This document shows, piece after piece, positions 1 through 11,764 of a stretch of DNA of 64,000 nt. Below the pieces are notes generated by a model. That model did not search any database. It had not been told where the DNA came from and was given only the letters and a program-made list of their open reading frames with translations. The translations under genes and the position numbers were made by a program. Position 1 is the stretch's first letter. The number at the start of each line of letters is the position of its first letter. This DNA is from Hypoxylon rubiginosum (lineage: Eukaryota > Ascomycota > Sordariomycetes > Xylariales > Hypoxylaceae). The stretch covers positions 868,001-932,000 of the forward strand of contig CADCXA010000029.1 in the NCBI GenBank assembly GCA_902806565.1, written 5' to 3'.

Positions 1-840
1 TTTGATACAGAAACGTTTACTATATGTTCTCCATTAACTAATGCTGTATGCTCTTGCTTCAGGAGTACCAAGACGGCCAAAGTTTTGAGGACCACAAGCA
101 CCGCAGCAATTATGAGCACATCAATCGACGACAATTGTTTGCACACCTACCCCGGCCTCAACTGCTGCCTCTCTCGTGGTATTGAGATCGTAGAATATAG
201 GTATCACAGCGCTTTAATGTATGAATCTCTTATATGCGCCAGGATATCTCAGGTCTCGTACATCTATGCCTCCAATAAAACAGGCAGCGGATTGGTGACG
301 GTCATAGTCATCGATGAAGCGGTTGGGTCTTATCAGGTGAAGGCGACATCGAGCGGCTTGGTAATATGTCTACAGTGTGAGGTCGTAGCTCTGTAATAGA
401 ACTCCGTGACATTATCTCGAAAGAAGACCTTGAATCTCTTGTGTGGGATCTATCATTAAGACAGCCGATATTAAGAGACGTACGCGTCCTCGACGTGTCT
501 TGAGGTACCTAAAGTGAAGTGCAACGTGGTTTTCATCTTTAGAGCTGCATAATATGCAAATGCAAGAGATGTGGGTCTGCACGATGCGCATAAGCGGGAG
601 GCACCTTAGGTAATACCCGGTACCTAACCCGTGCTGCCTGGCTGCCCAGGCTGCCTTAGTCAAAGGCTCTTTTGACTAAGGCTTTTCTCCTTTACTCCAC
701 TTGTTCCAGACAAGACTTAGCGCAGCGCCAGAAAAGTCGCCTCAATTTATTCTACCCAACACCTTTTCAACATCAACCTTTTCTCCTTTCAACGAATCCT
801 CATAGTTCCACGTCCTCCCGCAGCGCGCGAACTTGTCAAC
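1..840. other. Intergenic and 5' leader, no supported gene
   Basis: I see no convincing coding sequence here. Short open frames on both strands lack recognisable motifs. Positions of about 660-840 are pyrimidine-rich and probably carry the promoter and 5' UTR of the splicing-factor gene that starts at 841. Partial GGTACCTA palindromes occur near 505 and 620. Confidence 0.5.
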
Positions 841-3009
841 ATGTCTTGGAGAAGTCAAGGTATCACGGGGTCTAATAATATCCCTCTCGGCAAAAGTCGA
901 CGATTCGGAGGCGAACCTGAAGATGCGCCCATCACCCGCGACAATGGCAGTGATGGATTTAGTGCATCCAACGGTGATCGTGATCGCGATCGCGACCTGA
1001 AGCGCGGTCGCAGCCCTGAGCCCCGTAAGTTGTCATCTTTCGAGCTTATCTCTCCTGAAGAAAATACTGATTGCAATGATCCCAGGTACCGATGCCGACG
1101 GAACCCGACGCCGAAAGAAGAGAAACCGATGGGGCGAAGCCTCTGAGAATAAAGCTGCTGGACTTATGGGCCTTCCGACTGCTATTCTCGCCAACATGAC
1201 AAGTGAACAGCTAGAAGCCTACACTCTACATTTGAGAATCGAGGAGATTAGCCAGAAGCTTCGCATCAATGATGTCGTTCCCGCCGATGGTGACAGGTAA
1301 GCATTTCGCCATTCAGCTCATCGCGATTTTGATCAATCAGACTAACATATTTGGCGCAGATCTCCTTCGCCTCCACCGCAGTATGACAACCATGGTCGCC
1401 GTGTTAACACTAGAGAATACCGATACCGCAAGCGCCTCGAGGACGAGAGACACAAGTTGGTGGAGAAGGCTATGAAGACGATCCCTAACTATCACCCTCC
1501 CCAGGATTATCGCCGGCCCACCAAGACCCAGGAGAAGGTCTACGTGCCGGTCAATGACTATCCAGAGATTAACTTCAGTGAGATTACTAACCCTCTGACC
1601 TTTCTAACCACGTTTCTTGCCCCTTCTTGTTCGAGATGTTACCAGGAATGCCGTCGTATCTCGATGGATGATTTGCCAAATCCTGGCCTCATCCAAACTC
1701 ACCCATGCTTCTAACCTTAACCTTCCTTGTTACATGTACTAACACTTAGGGTCTCTTACTAAAGTTGGTCTACTCATCGGCCCTCGTGGCAATACATTGA
1801 AGAAGATGGAAACAGAGTCAGGTGCCAAGATAGCTATTCGCGGAAAAGGATCCGTGAAAGAAGGCAAGGGCCGGTCCGATGCTGCCCACGCCAGTAACCA
1901 GGAGGAAGATCTCCACTGTTTGATCATGGCAGACACCGAGGAGAAGGTCAATAAGGCCAAGAAACTCATTCACAATGTCATTGAGACCGTAAGTGTTTCC
2001 CTACCCTTTCATATTACGATTATCAGAATGACTGCTGACAACGGTACGTCTAGGCCGCCTCAATTCCCGAAGGTCAGAACGAACTCAAGCGTAATCAGCT
2101 TCGAGAGCTTGCTACGTTGAACGGTACCCTGCGTGACGACGAGAACCAGGCTTGCCAGAATTGTGGTCAAATTGGTCACCGCAAATATGACTGTCCTGAG
2201 AAGCAGAATTTTACTGCTAACATCATTTGTCGTGTCTGCGGCAACGCCGGCCACATGGCTCGAGATTGTCCCGACAGGCAGAAGGGTGCTAGTTGGCGTA
2301 ATGATGGTCCTCCCCGCGCTGCTGGTCGTATTGGCAGTGGGGATGCCGTCGATCGCGAATACGAGGTAAGTTTTCCTTTTCCCCTGTATAAAACACTTGA
2401 AACAAGAATCTCGTCTAACTCGTTTCTCAGCAATTCATGCAAGAACTCGGAGGTGGCTCCAGCGGACCCCCTGCTCGTATCGAAGCTGGTCCTGGCTCTT
2501 TCAATAACGGTGGCGGCAGCGATGCGAAGCCTTGGCAACGAGGCCCTACAGGTGCTGCAGCCCCGTGGCGCTCACGCAACAACGAACAGAACAGCGAAGG
2601 CGGCTCTGCTGCTCCTTGGCGCGACCGTCATCGTGGCAATGACAACAGCCAGGGCGGTGATTACTACGGAGGTCAAGGTCAAGGCCAAGGCCAAAGCCAA
2701 AACTACAATGGTGGTTCTTCGGCGCCCGGCTCGGCACCTTGGCATCAAGCTTCTGCCGGACAGCCGCAGTACCCCAGCTATCCCGGCTATTCAGGCTACG
2801 GCGCAGCTCCCGGCATGGGACCACCTCCCGGTCTTGCACCGCCTGGAGGTTCTCTAGGTGCTCCGCCTGGACTGCCCCCTGGAAATATTAACGCTCTGAT
2901 CCAGCAGTATGCAAATGGTTCTGCTCCTCCGCCGCCGCCTCCCCCTTCCGGTGAGGCGCCCCCACCGCCTCCTGGCGATCAACCTCCGCCGCCTCCTCCT
3001 GGTGCCTGA
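841..3009 (+). CDS. BBP: Branchpoint-bridging protein (SF1/BBP), splicing factor
   Basis: This is the nuclear splicing factor that recognises the UACUAAC branch point and bridges to U2AF in the early spliceosome. I read six exons: 841-1024, 1086-1296, 1360-1577, 1765-1988, 2054-2365 and 2431-3009, giving 575 aa. The N-terminus is RD/RS-rich, followed by a basic block with a tryptophan ([10 protein letters not shown]77), the U2AF-ligand motif of SF1. A helix-hairpin region precedes the KH/QUA2 domain, whose GPRG loop is at residues 210-213. Two CCHC zinc knuckles follow: C313-C316-H321-C326 and C338-C341-H346-C351. The C-terminus is Gly/Gln-rich and then polyproline (PPPPPP runs). All splice phases agree. 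Intron 3 uses an AAG acceptor at 1764, because the nearer TAG at 1749 would give an in-frame stop. Family identity is very secure. Confidence 0.97.
1578..1764 (+). other. BBP intron 3 with perfect TACTAAC and two competing acceptors
   Basis: The intron has a GTGAGA donor and a perfect TACTAAC at 1737-1743. The first AG (TAG, 1749) lies only 7 nt after the branch adenosine and would lead to a stop within four codons. The AAG ending at 1764 joins AAC TTC A to TTGGT and restores the conserved [11 protein letters not shown] junction of the KH domain. Confidence 0.75.
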
Positions 3010-3948
3010 GTATGAAGAGCATGCGGACCGGCCACACCCCGCTGATACTAACCCGACTACCCTAACTGCCCCGTACTGGATTCAGGTTGTTTCTCGTTAC
3101 TGACGTTATTGCCGTTGCTTGTTGTCTCTAACTCTAGCACTAATCGTTTCTGCGGGCTTTATTTCTAACTCGTGCTTATCTACGACATGAGTGTGAGCTC
3201 GGGGAATAGGTACCTGTGAAAACAGGAAAATCACCAGTAGGGTGATTATAAATGTGTATGATAGGACTAATTTTAGACAGCAACAAGGATTTTCTTGATG
3301 AATATTGATTGCATCTGCGTGATTGTCTGACTACTTTTAATTCTTATAGGTCTATGTAGGTACTACCTAGTACAATGACGATGTGATGCACGAATGATGC
3401 CGTACTGTTTTAAGGGGGAATACAATGTATTCGCTATCTCCCTATGTAATATAACAGTGTTTTATGCATGCCACTAAATGAAATGGGAGCTTGGGCCACC
3501 CCCGCACTAATAAATGCGACCGTCTTCATGTTTCTGATGTCGTAATCTAGAACTTGGACCTCCCTAATTTCACAGCTAGGCTTCTCTTTACCACTTCTCG
3601 CGTCTGCAACATTTTCGAGGCAATCGCTTGCTAGAGATGGCTGGAAAGACGCTTGCGACGCTTCTCACCTACCCGAGCTTCCCACGATAATGATCATCAA
3701 TATACCTTCAAGTACATCGACCCAATATCTTTTGTCCTCCGTGCTGTAACCTAGCATATGTCCTACCATCCCTGTGCTCACGTCTTTTGGGATGTTTATC
3801 GTCCCCACCTAGAACAGCTTCCACTCGTCACTGGTCCTCGTGTATTCTATTCCTGCAGCCCTACAGTCCTACATTCCTGGTCCCGGCCGTATCCAACCTC
3901 CACAGCCTATAGGTAAACTGGCACCAAGTCAGCAAGCGGCAGCCAATC
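3010..3948. other. Intergenic region between BBP and the protease gene
   Basis: About 0.94 kb with no supported gene. It holds the 3' UTR of BBP (AT-rich after about 3230) and the pyrimidine-rich upstream region of the protease gene (about 3730-3948). I see no repeat or RNA gene. Confidence 0.6.
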
Positions 3949-6900
3949 ATGGCTGTGTCGAACCCCGTCGCCTTTAGACCGCTCGCGGTAGGTTTCTGGA
4001 CCACAATCGCTTACATCGCTCTCGTCATTCCATTGCTCGTCATCCATGAAACAGTCCCGCCTCCTCCAACCAATCCGACCTTGTACTCCGGCCTAAACCT
4101 TACCAAGTCATGGCTCGATCTAACCGTGCTGTCGCGCGACTACCACCCCTTCAATAGTCGTAGGAACGATGAGATTCATGACTGGTTGTTGTTGGAACTG
4201 GACGGTATCAAGAAGCGCAATGGGGCCAATGACTCGAGCTTGGTCGTGTTCGCAGATAACGTTTCCAACATTACGACTGCCGACTCCATATTCGGATCGA
4301 CCACTCCCGTCGGCACGTATTTCGAAGGCACAAACGTTATAGTATATATTCGAGGGAAAGACGACCCGCAGGGCCGTTGGTGGGAAGATGGCACCGTGTA
4401 TTCGGACAAGATCGTAGGAAAAGGGGGCGTCTTGATGAACGCGCACTACGACTCCGTTGCGTCTGGATATGGAGCCACAGATGATGGCATGGGCTGCGTA
4501 ACCGTGATCGCGTTGGTCGACTACTTTTCCCGCCCCGAAAACCAACCTCAAAGAGGCATCGTAGCGCTGTTCAATAACAACGAGGAAGATGGGTTGTGGG
4601 GCGCTCAAGCTTTTGCAAATAACCCTCTTCTACCTTTTTGTCACACCTTTTTGAATCTCGAAGGCGCGGGCGCTGGTGGTCGAGCAAATCTGTTCCGTAC
4701 CACTGATGTCGAAGTTACGAAGGCATACAAGGGTACTGAAAATCCGTTTGGGACTGTCATCTCGTCCGATGCTTTCAGTCTTGGAGCTATAAGGAGCAAC
4801 ACCGACTACATAGTTTTTAATGGAGTCTTCGGGTTAAGAGGGCTAGACATGGCATTTTACCGACCTCGTGCTCGATATCATACGAACCAGGACGATGCAG
4901 GCCACGCATCAAGGGCCAGTCTTTGGCACATGTTGAGCAGCTCCCTGCACACTATGCAATATCTATCTGGAGATACAGGCCAGACCTTCATCGGAGAACG
5001 TGCAGATGGTGATCGGAACAAAGTGTGGAATGGTAGAGGCAACGACGGTGTCTGGTTCGACATGTTTGGAAAGGCCTTTGCTCTTTTTGATCTGCGGACC
5101 ATGTTCGCGTGGTCTCTGACCTTGCTAGTTGCCACACCTCTAATGCTCATGGCTCTTACGTATACTCTAATACGTTGCGACAAATACTACTTCTTCTCGG
5201 CGAGGCGGTCCGCTTATGAAGGATCCGACCTAGATGCGATTATGTTAGGTGGTCGAAAGGGCTTGTTCAGGTTTCCCTTTGCTTTGATAGTCTCAGGGGC
5301 GCTAGTCGTCGGCTCTGCATACTTGTTAACCAAGATCAACCCGTTAGTCATATACAGCAACGAATATACCGTGTAAGTCCTGAATCTGTACCCCCCCCTT
5401 CTCATGATACTAACATCAAGTCGCAGGTGGGCGATGATGATATCCCTTTTCTACTTCGTATTCTGGACCATTATGGCCGGGGCCAACTTCGCACGACCTA
5501 GCGCTCTCCACAGAGGCTACTCCATCTTCTGGCTATTCACCATTGCATGGGGCGTTTTGGTTGCGAATACCGTTTTCGAAGATCGCTTTAGAATTGCAGC
5601 AGGATACATATTCGTCTTTTTCCACTCGGCCACGTTCCTTGCCTCTTTCATTACCCTTTGCGAACTATTTGCTCTTCCGACGAAGTTGTCGTATGCGCAG
5701 CGAGCACACGACGAGCACGACATCAGGGATCATTTCAACGCTGTTCCACATGCTGACGATTTAGTTTCGCCGAGCCGTGATGAGCTTGATGCAGTCGATG
5801 ATGACGATGATGCCGATGAGGAGGAATCTCAATCTCCACCAACTGAGACAACGCCTCTTGTTGGCGGTGGCTCCGGGGATAATCATCGGACTACCTTCGC
5901 TACCACATATCGGCGTTCTATATCGGCACTCATAAGCAAGACGACATTAAGCGATAGTGACAAAGGCCAACCGTATGAATACGAACAGTTGTGGTCGGGG
6001 AACCTCCCTGGCTGGGTTTGGATTCTTCAGTTTCTCATCCTTGGACCGTTCTTGATCACTTTGATAGCTCAGAACGGTCTGACTTTGGTTGTTTCTGTTT
6101 CACAGACCGGTGCGGATGGATCGAGCCTACTACTCCCTTATCTCATGACAGCATTCTTTAGCATCTTCCTGCTGCTACCCATCACCCCGTTCATTCATCG
6201 AGTCACCCATCATGTCCCGATGTTTCTGCTCCTAGTATTCATTGCCACGTTGATCTACAATCTAGTTGCCTTCCCCTTCTCCGAGGATAGTAGATATAAA
6301 ATCTATTTTCAGCAGACTGTTGACCTCGATACCGGTTTCTCAAAGGTCAATTACGCCGGTCTACAAGAATTTGTCGAACAAACTATTGCTGAGCTGCCGT
6401 CTGCTATGGGCAAGGACCTTGAGTGCACCTCGAAAGGAAGCCTACGCGGTGGTCTGACCACCTGCTCCTACGATGGTTCGGATGTCCCACCTAACGTGGT
6501 TAGGACACATCCCGACGGAGTCCCGCCGCAAAAGGGGTTTGGCAGCTGGTTGGATTTCAACATCACCCGAATTGGGAGTGAGACAAAAGCTACATTCAAT
6601 ATCGACGCGAAAGACAGCAGATCATGCGCAGTTACATTCAAGAAGCCCATTTATTCTTTCGTAGTCAACGACAACCCACCCGACGAGCTGTTTGGTACTG
6701 TGCCGGAAGACGGCCTATCTAGAATCAAGCTCTATCGTCGCGACTGGACTACACCTTGGAAAGTCGATGTTGAGTGGAAAGCGGATTCTGATGCAAGTAC
6801 CGGCATTGATGGCCGTATACTTTGCAGCTGGGACGATGTCAATCGACCTGGAACGATTCCTGCCTATGATGAAGGGCTCAAATATGCTCCAACCTGGGTA

Positions 6901-6957
6901 GCACTTACGAAGCTAACATCGGGCCTATGCGAAGGGAGCAAGGCGTTCAAGGCGTGA
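3949..6957 (+). CDS. PFF1: Vacuolar membrane M28 metalloprotease (Pff1-like)
   Basis: This is a zinc aminopeptidase-type protein of the vacuolar membrane protease family (M28). Two exons, 3949-5372 and 5427-6957, give 984 aa, the usual length for Pff1 proteins. The intron has a GTAAGT donor and a TACTAAC branch point near 5408. A transmembrane segment lies at about residues 13-35. The lumenal peptidase domain shows the metal and catalytic residues: H166 and D168 in NAHYDSV, D178/D179 in the TDDG motif, the E212/E213 pair in NNNEEDGLWG, E238 in NLEGAG and H311 in RYHTNQDD. Several membrane spans follow (around 385-410, 445-465 and after the intron). An acidic cytosolic loop runs near 595-625 (DDDDDADEEESQ), then more membrane segments and a lumenal C-terminal domain. 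The gene appears intact; its substrate is unknown. Confidence 0.95.
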
Positions 6958-7320
6958 CGGGCAGCAGATTAGGTATGCATCTGCACATCATTATGGCTCG
7001 GCATGCACGCCACGCCACTGCGTAATGTTCCCCACCGGCGGCAAAGCGCATACAACGTGTGCCTAGACCAATTTACCTAATACTCGGTTATCATCGAACG
7101 TTGGAGTGACACGGGTCACGGAATCAACCACGAGATACGACGGATGAGTTCGCATTGTTGGAGTATGGATACCTCGCATGGGCGGCGTTAATTCATATCC
7201 CTCTGGCATTATCGCTATTAATAAGTTGCAGCTAAGTAATGTCACATAACCATTTTATCTACGATGATAAGAACCCAAAGGAACAGTTGATTCCTTCGAT
7301 TTTCCACTATCTCTATGAAC
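6958..7320. other. 3' flank of the protease gene, no gene seen
   Basis: This is non-coding sequence by inspection: no start-to-stop frame with recognisable content and no repeats. Confidence 0.5.
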
Positions 7321-7324
7321 TGAT

Positions 7325-8280
7325 ATGACCCTGATGGTAGTATTCAATGTCTCGCCTCTATTCTCGAACAGTCAAGGCCTTTGGAGAATGTGCCGGCATA
7401 TACCAGGTTCGAGGGTCTCGAGAGTCGTTGGCTCGGTTAAGCTGCGATGTACACCCTCAGATTTATCTTCGTCGCCTTCTGGATCGATCGACTTTTATAA
7501 TGCCTCTTTATCATGATGAATTCTGGACCGCTCCGTTTTGGTGCCGTCCGAATTTAAGCTTGCCCGCATATGTTTCCCAGCACCGTGGCCGCAATCCAAT
7601 AACGATCCGGTATTTGGTTAATCATGGTCGCGGCGTAGTATTTTCCCACGAAACAAACCGACGGGGATCTCCAGATCGACAGGGAATTACTATCCATTCT
7701 TCCCCAATCAGATACGGGAGTTCGCCCAACAATTTTTATCCTATATTGCCCGGGTTGCATTTTGCCTATTCATGGGGCAAAGTTGACGTACGGTGACCCC
7801 TACACCACTCGCATTCTAGGGTCCTAAGTGCGTCCGAATTACCGTTCGGAGGGTGCAAACAATTTTATCTATTCGTGGAGCTGGCTGATTCTAGGGCGGG
7901 CCTTGCCGTCATGGCCTGACCTCCTTGATGAATTCGCGATCGACAGAAACTTCAACGAAGAATTTTACGGCCCTCCCTCCCCAATCGACAATTACACCGA
8001 TAGAGAAGGTGTCACGGAATTTTTACGTACAACGTAAGTGATAATGTAAGTGAAGCAGGGGGCTAAGTCTGCAACTTTCCTCATTAGCTCCAACCCGCTG
8101 CCTGTACCTTACATTGATTATTGTGCTGCGGGTGCCGCGGACGTTAACAAGCCATTTTCTCGCTTCCAAGTGGCGGGCACGAACATGCAGCGCAGATCTT
8201 TCTCGACCCCTGTCTCTCTCTGGTCGACTTTTGACATCAGTCTGTCACTTCTTGTCATACCATTCCGGTACCCGATTTAG
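7325..8280 (+). pseudogene. Possible degraded or unrecognised gene
   Basis: Several plus-strand open segments follow one another in different frames: 7347-7796, a short block around 7680-7790 and 7828-8033. The last has a canonical-looking junction (GTAAGT at 8034, CATTAG ending 8087) leading into an open frame to about 8277. The pieces are rich in aromatic residues and prolines and look coding-like, but I cannot join them into one clean model or assign a family. This could be a decayed gene, a multi-exon gene I do not recognise, or chance. Confidence 0.25.
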
Positions 8281-8515
8281 AAGCACGCCAAAACGCTCAT
8301 CTAAGCTCCCTTGGGATATCTAACACTGATGACCCCCGGCCTCAATCTATCCGTCCCCCTTCCAATATCAAGCCAGGCTCCAGACATAACTCGCATACGT
8401 GCTACTGCTGCTGCTACGACCTTAAAAAGGGACATCTACTCTCTACTTGGAAGCTGAAAACCCAATAATCCTTCCTCTCAGACCAAGATATATCCCAAGA
8501 TTTCTACTAGACACG

Positions 8516-9141
8516 ATGGGAATCACACTTCGAACTCTCTTGACGGTAGCCGTCTCGGCTACGCTGGGACTCGCGTACCCGGCCGAGCCCCCGGCCCCGA
8601 CCCCGGCGGCCGTCCCTTGCACCACGGGCTCTCCCGTCGTCACCGCCGGCTACACCATCAACTACGCCCCGGCCGTTCCGACCATCGCGTTCCAGCAGGG
8701 TTACCAGCCCGAGCCGGCGTGGTCGGAAGGTCACGTCGTCGGGACCTACGTAAGTTTTCTTTTCCTTTTTTTTTTTCTTCCCCCCCATCTTCCCGACGGG
8801 CGAGTGCAGTTTGGCTGACATGAATGCGAACGGACAGACCTTCGGCGTCCCGCAGCCCCTGGAATCGGGCTTCGCGTACGCCCAGTTCAAGTGCCAGTAC
8901 TACTGCAACAACATGCCGAGCGCCGGCAGCTTCTTCGTCAACTACGCGCCCGCGCAGAGCGGACTGGGGTCGCTGTGCAGCTGCTTTGACGAGCTGTAAG
9001 TCTTGCTGCCGCATTTTGTTTTTCCTCGTCAATCATAAGCAAAGACAGGGCTAACATGTCGCGTATAGATTGGAACCTGAGGGTTTCATCTCGATGAACC
9101 AGACCCTTGTCGGCGCTTGGAATCACATCTGCGCCGCTTAG
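8516..9141 (+). CDS. Small secreted cysteine-containing protein
   Basis: Three exons (8516-8749, 8838-8995, 9069-9141) encode 154 aa. The N-terminus is a clear signal peptide: a hydrophobic stretch LLTVAVSATLGLA with likely cleavage after A20. A Pro/Ala-rich linker (PAEPPAPTPAA) follows. The mature part has six cysteines (C35, C97, C101, C125, C127, C152) arranged as KCQYYC and LCSC plus one near the C-terminus, which could form three disulfides. I chose the start at 8516 because it places the signal peptide at the N-terminus; an upstream in-frame ATG at 8447 would bury it. The exons are markedly GC-rich compared with the flanks, and intron 1 carries a long poly-T tract. It does not match a family I can name. 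Apoplastic or effector-like roles are possible but unproven. Confidence 0.8.
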
Positions 9142-9915
9142 GTAAAGGGTTATATTTCTTGGGCTAGGGTTATAAAAAAAGGTCATCTTTTCTACTAGGT
9201 TAAACGTGGATTACGATCAGGCAAGGACTGCGGTACGGTTATTTGGGCGGGATGCACAACTTAAACTAATGGAATCGCGCTGAGGACATGAAGGCACGGA
9301 TAGTTTCCATGGAAAAGGGTGTTTTGAGTCTACACTGTATATAGTTACTGGCTATTATTTGCTTGTATTAACTCTTCTCAATGCACTAAGGTCAAGCATA
9401 TAGGTACTGTTCGCGATAAATGATCTAACTTATGAGCTTGCGACAATCTTATTCGCGGCAGTGGCTGAAATAGGTCGTTTCAGGTTGACTTACTTAGGGA
9501 GGTCATCTCCGGGCTCAATCTATCTGGAGTAACTAAGGGAGACTCAGGGGCGAACGGTAAGACGAGGCAAATATTTCAGAATTCCAGTAAACGAAGCACT
9601 TATGGCGTTCCTTGCAATCTATCATTTAGAATACAGTGTCTAGGTAATGCGCCCCTTCTCTTCAACTCCAACTCCCAAGGCGGATGTCTTCCTGCGCTGT
9701 TCCAACGCCATCATCCGGTAACGCCTCTATTGTGGTTATTCTATCACCAAACTTTCTTCTTTACCTAATTGAAATCACCACCTGTAGTGACCCTCTGAAG
9801 CATGGGCGAGATATCCACCGCTAGTAGTTTACCTCGCAAAATCAAATCGCTATCATGAAAACATAATAAATATTCACTCCCCCAAATCCCTCCCCTAACC
9901 TCTGCCATCCACCGT
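9142..9915. other. Intergenic region, no gene seen
   Basis: A convergent interval between the secreted-protein gene (plus) and the disordered-protein gene (minus). I see no coding frame, tRNA or repeat. Confidence 0.55.
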
Positions 9916-10653
9916 CTAATCCTCCTTCTCCTTCTCCTTCTCCGTGTCCTTATGCTTCTTCCCCAACTCCCCCGCCGAGCTCCTCGCCGACCGCGGCGTC
10001 CGCCCCAGGGGCGGCGGCTCCTCGCCCTCCCCGAGCGGCGCCGGGGGCTTGAACAGGGCGCTCGCGCGCCGGCGCGTCGAGCCGTCCGGCGACTTACCGC
10101 CGCTGCCCCTCGTCCCCTTGCCGCGCCCGTCCGACACGCGGCTGCGGCGCGGGCGCCGGCGGTCCGGCATGTGGCCCGCGGGCGTCAGGGCGTTGGGCGG
10201 CGTCGCCAGGAGGGCGCCGATGTCGTCGCTGCTACCGCCGTCGAGGCCGCTCCGGGGACCGCTACCGGCGGGTTTAGTTTCGGGTCTACCTGGTTCGGAT
10301 TCGGGACCTCGAGGGGTCCGCGGTCTCGTCGTCACGGGCGAAGAAGCCCCTCCCGCGAACGACGTCGTCGGATGGTAAGGATTACTCGTCATGCCTTTCC
10401 AACAAGGCAATGGCGCTTGGCCCGATGGGACAGGCCGCAGGCGGGCGGGCGTGTTCGTCCCCTTGTCGCTGGCCCCGCGCGAAGACGGCAGAGCGGATGG
10501 GTCGCGGGGAAATTGGTCCTCGTAGAAAGGCAATCCTGGCTGGGGCTTGAATGCGCGGGGCGGATGTTGGATTGGCCCTGGTGTGCCGTCTTTGTCTCCC
10601 CTGATGGTGGAGTTGGTGGACGAGACGGAAGGACGGCTTGGTGAGTCTGACAT
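9916..10653 (-). CDS. Hypothetical disordered basic Ser/Pro-rich protein
   Basis: A single-exon frame of 245 aa, strongly GC-rich. It is dominated by Ser, Pro, Gly, Arg and Thr and is almost certainly intrinsically disordered. It has an NLS-like basic cluster (RRRPRRSR near residue 165) and several SP/TP motifs (TPR, TPP, LTP) that could be proline-directed kinase sites. The C-terminal tail is charged (KHKDTEKEKEKED). There is no fold, catalytic motif or membrane segment. I prefer this strand over the overlapping plus-strand open frame because the residue mix is typical of fungal regulatory or scaffold proteins, while the other strand gives an arginine-heavy translation typical of antisense GC-rich frames. 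Function unknown. Confidence 0.6.
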   Translation of the reverse strand: MSDSPSRPSVSSTNSTIRGDKDGTPGPIQHPPRAFKPQPGLPFYEDQFPRDPSALPSSRGASDKGTNTPARLRPVPSGQAPLPCWKGMTSNPYHPTTSFAGGASSPVTTRPRTPRGPESEPGRPETKPAGSGPRSGLDGGSSDDIGALLATPPNALTPAGHMPDRRRPRRSRVSDGRGKGTRGSGGKSPDGSTRRRASALFKPPAPLGEGEEPPPLGRTPRSARSSAGELGKKHKDTEKEKEKED

Positions 10654-11764
10654 TGTTGCTGGCCGATGGCTCTCTCCGGTCTCGTGATGCTTTGCGAGAT
10701 AACCAAGCTGCGAGATGTGGGTGGCAGCCAGGTAGGTTTCCTGTGATCCTCCTAGTACTGTTTGCTGGGAAACGGATGCCGGGATGGAATGAGTCTTACA
10801 CCAGGATGGAGGAATGCAGTATATGTACCTACCTAGGTAGCTATCTACCTAGTTTAATTGTTTCCCCTGTCGGATGGAATCAGTGCTTCTACCAGGTTCT
10901 CCAAGCGTCATTGTTTGCCTGTTGAACTTGCTGGTGCGATTTTCTCAAGCAGTTGATTTCATTATGAGTTTGCAAGCCAGGTGCATGATAGACTGGTCAT
11001 AGCACCCCATTTTGATGGCCATGATAGCAAGGCATCTACTTTGTCGTCTATGCAGAGAAGCTTCTAGCCATATTCTACATATCGTGAGCAATCACAATAA
11101 CACATGCTCTTACAAGCATTCTGCGCGCTCCTCAGCTTCTGTAGGTAAACGTTATACGGAAATTGGAAGGTCCTACATTAGAAATGATGAGTTCTCGTGC
11201 CTACATATGAAACGCGGTCTAGGTTAAAGGCCAATTGTAATGGCCGATACATATTAGAAGTTTCCCTGAGCAAGAGCAACCAAGGACTGTATGCCAAGAG
11301 CACTGTGCGAGCAGAGGTGGGTCAGCTAGAGCTAAGAACCTAGAAGTAAGAAGAGGAATCTCGCAGGCCGTGCGATTTGAACTGTTCCGCTGCCCCCCTT
11401 TTTAGGGGGGAAAGCCGTGGCACCAACACAATAAATAGGGGTAAATAGGGCATCTACATATAACTCATACGTGAATCAAAATACTGTTGTTATTCGGTAT
11501 TAGAACTAGACAACACAAATACCTAGTTTATTGAGAAATAAGAAAAACATGTGATAGATAGTCAGTGTTTCAGCGTCTGCGATTTGGATGAAGATTATGC
11601 TCAATTGAATCGGGTGCAAGGGAAAAGGAGAGTCAGTTCTCGGTGTACTACCCTCGACGGCTGAGGCGACGCCAAGAAAATTCCCTTCCGTAGAATTGCA
11701 AAGTTCAATTGCTCCCATCAGTGATCCTTCATCGTTAAGTAGTGGTGGTGGCCTCCCCTTCTGA
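10654..11764. other. Intergenic region with TACCTAGGTA-type palindromes
   Basis: About 1.1 kb without a supported gene. Overlapping ACCTACCTAGGTAG and CTACCTAG tracts sit at about 10827-10852. A C6-TTTTTA-G6 hairpin lies at 11393-11410. The right end holds the 3' flank of the broken NLR gene. Confidence 0.55.

Noticed and set aside
9952..10644. A 230-codon plus-strand open frame opposite the disordered-protein gene
   Set aside because: Its translation is an arginine/alanine-heavy mix typical of the antisense of GC-rich coding DNA; the minus frame is the more protein-like of the two.
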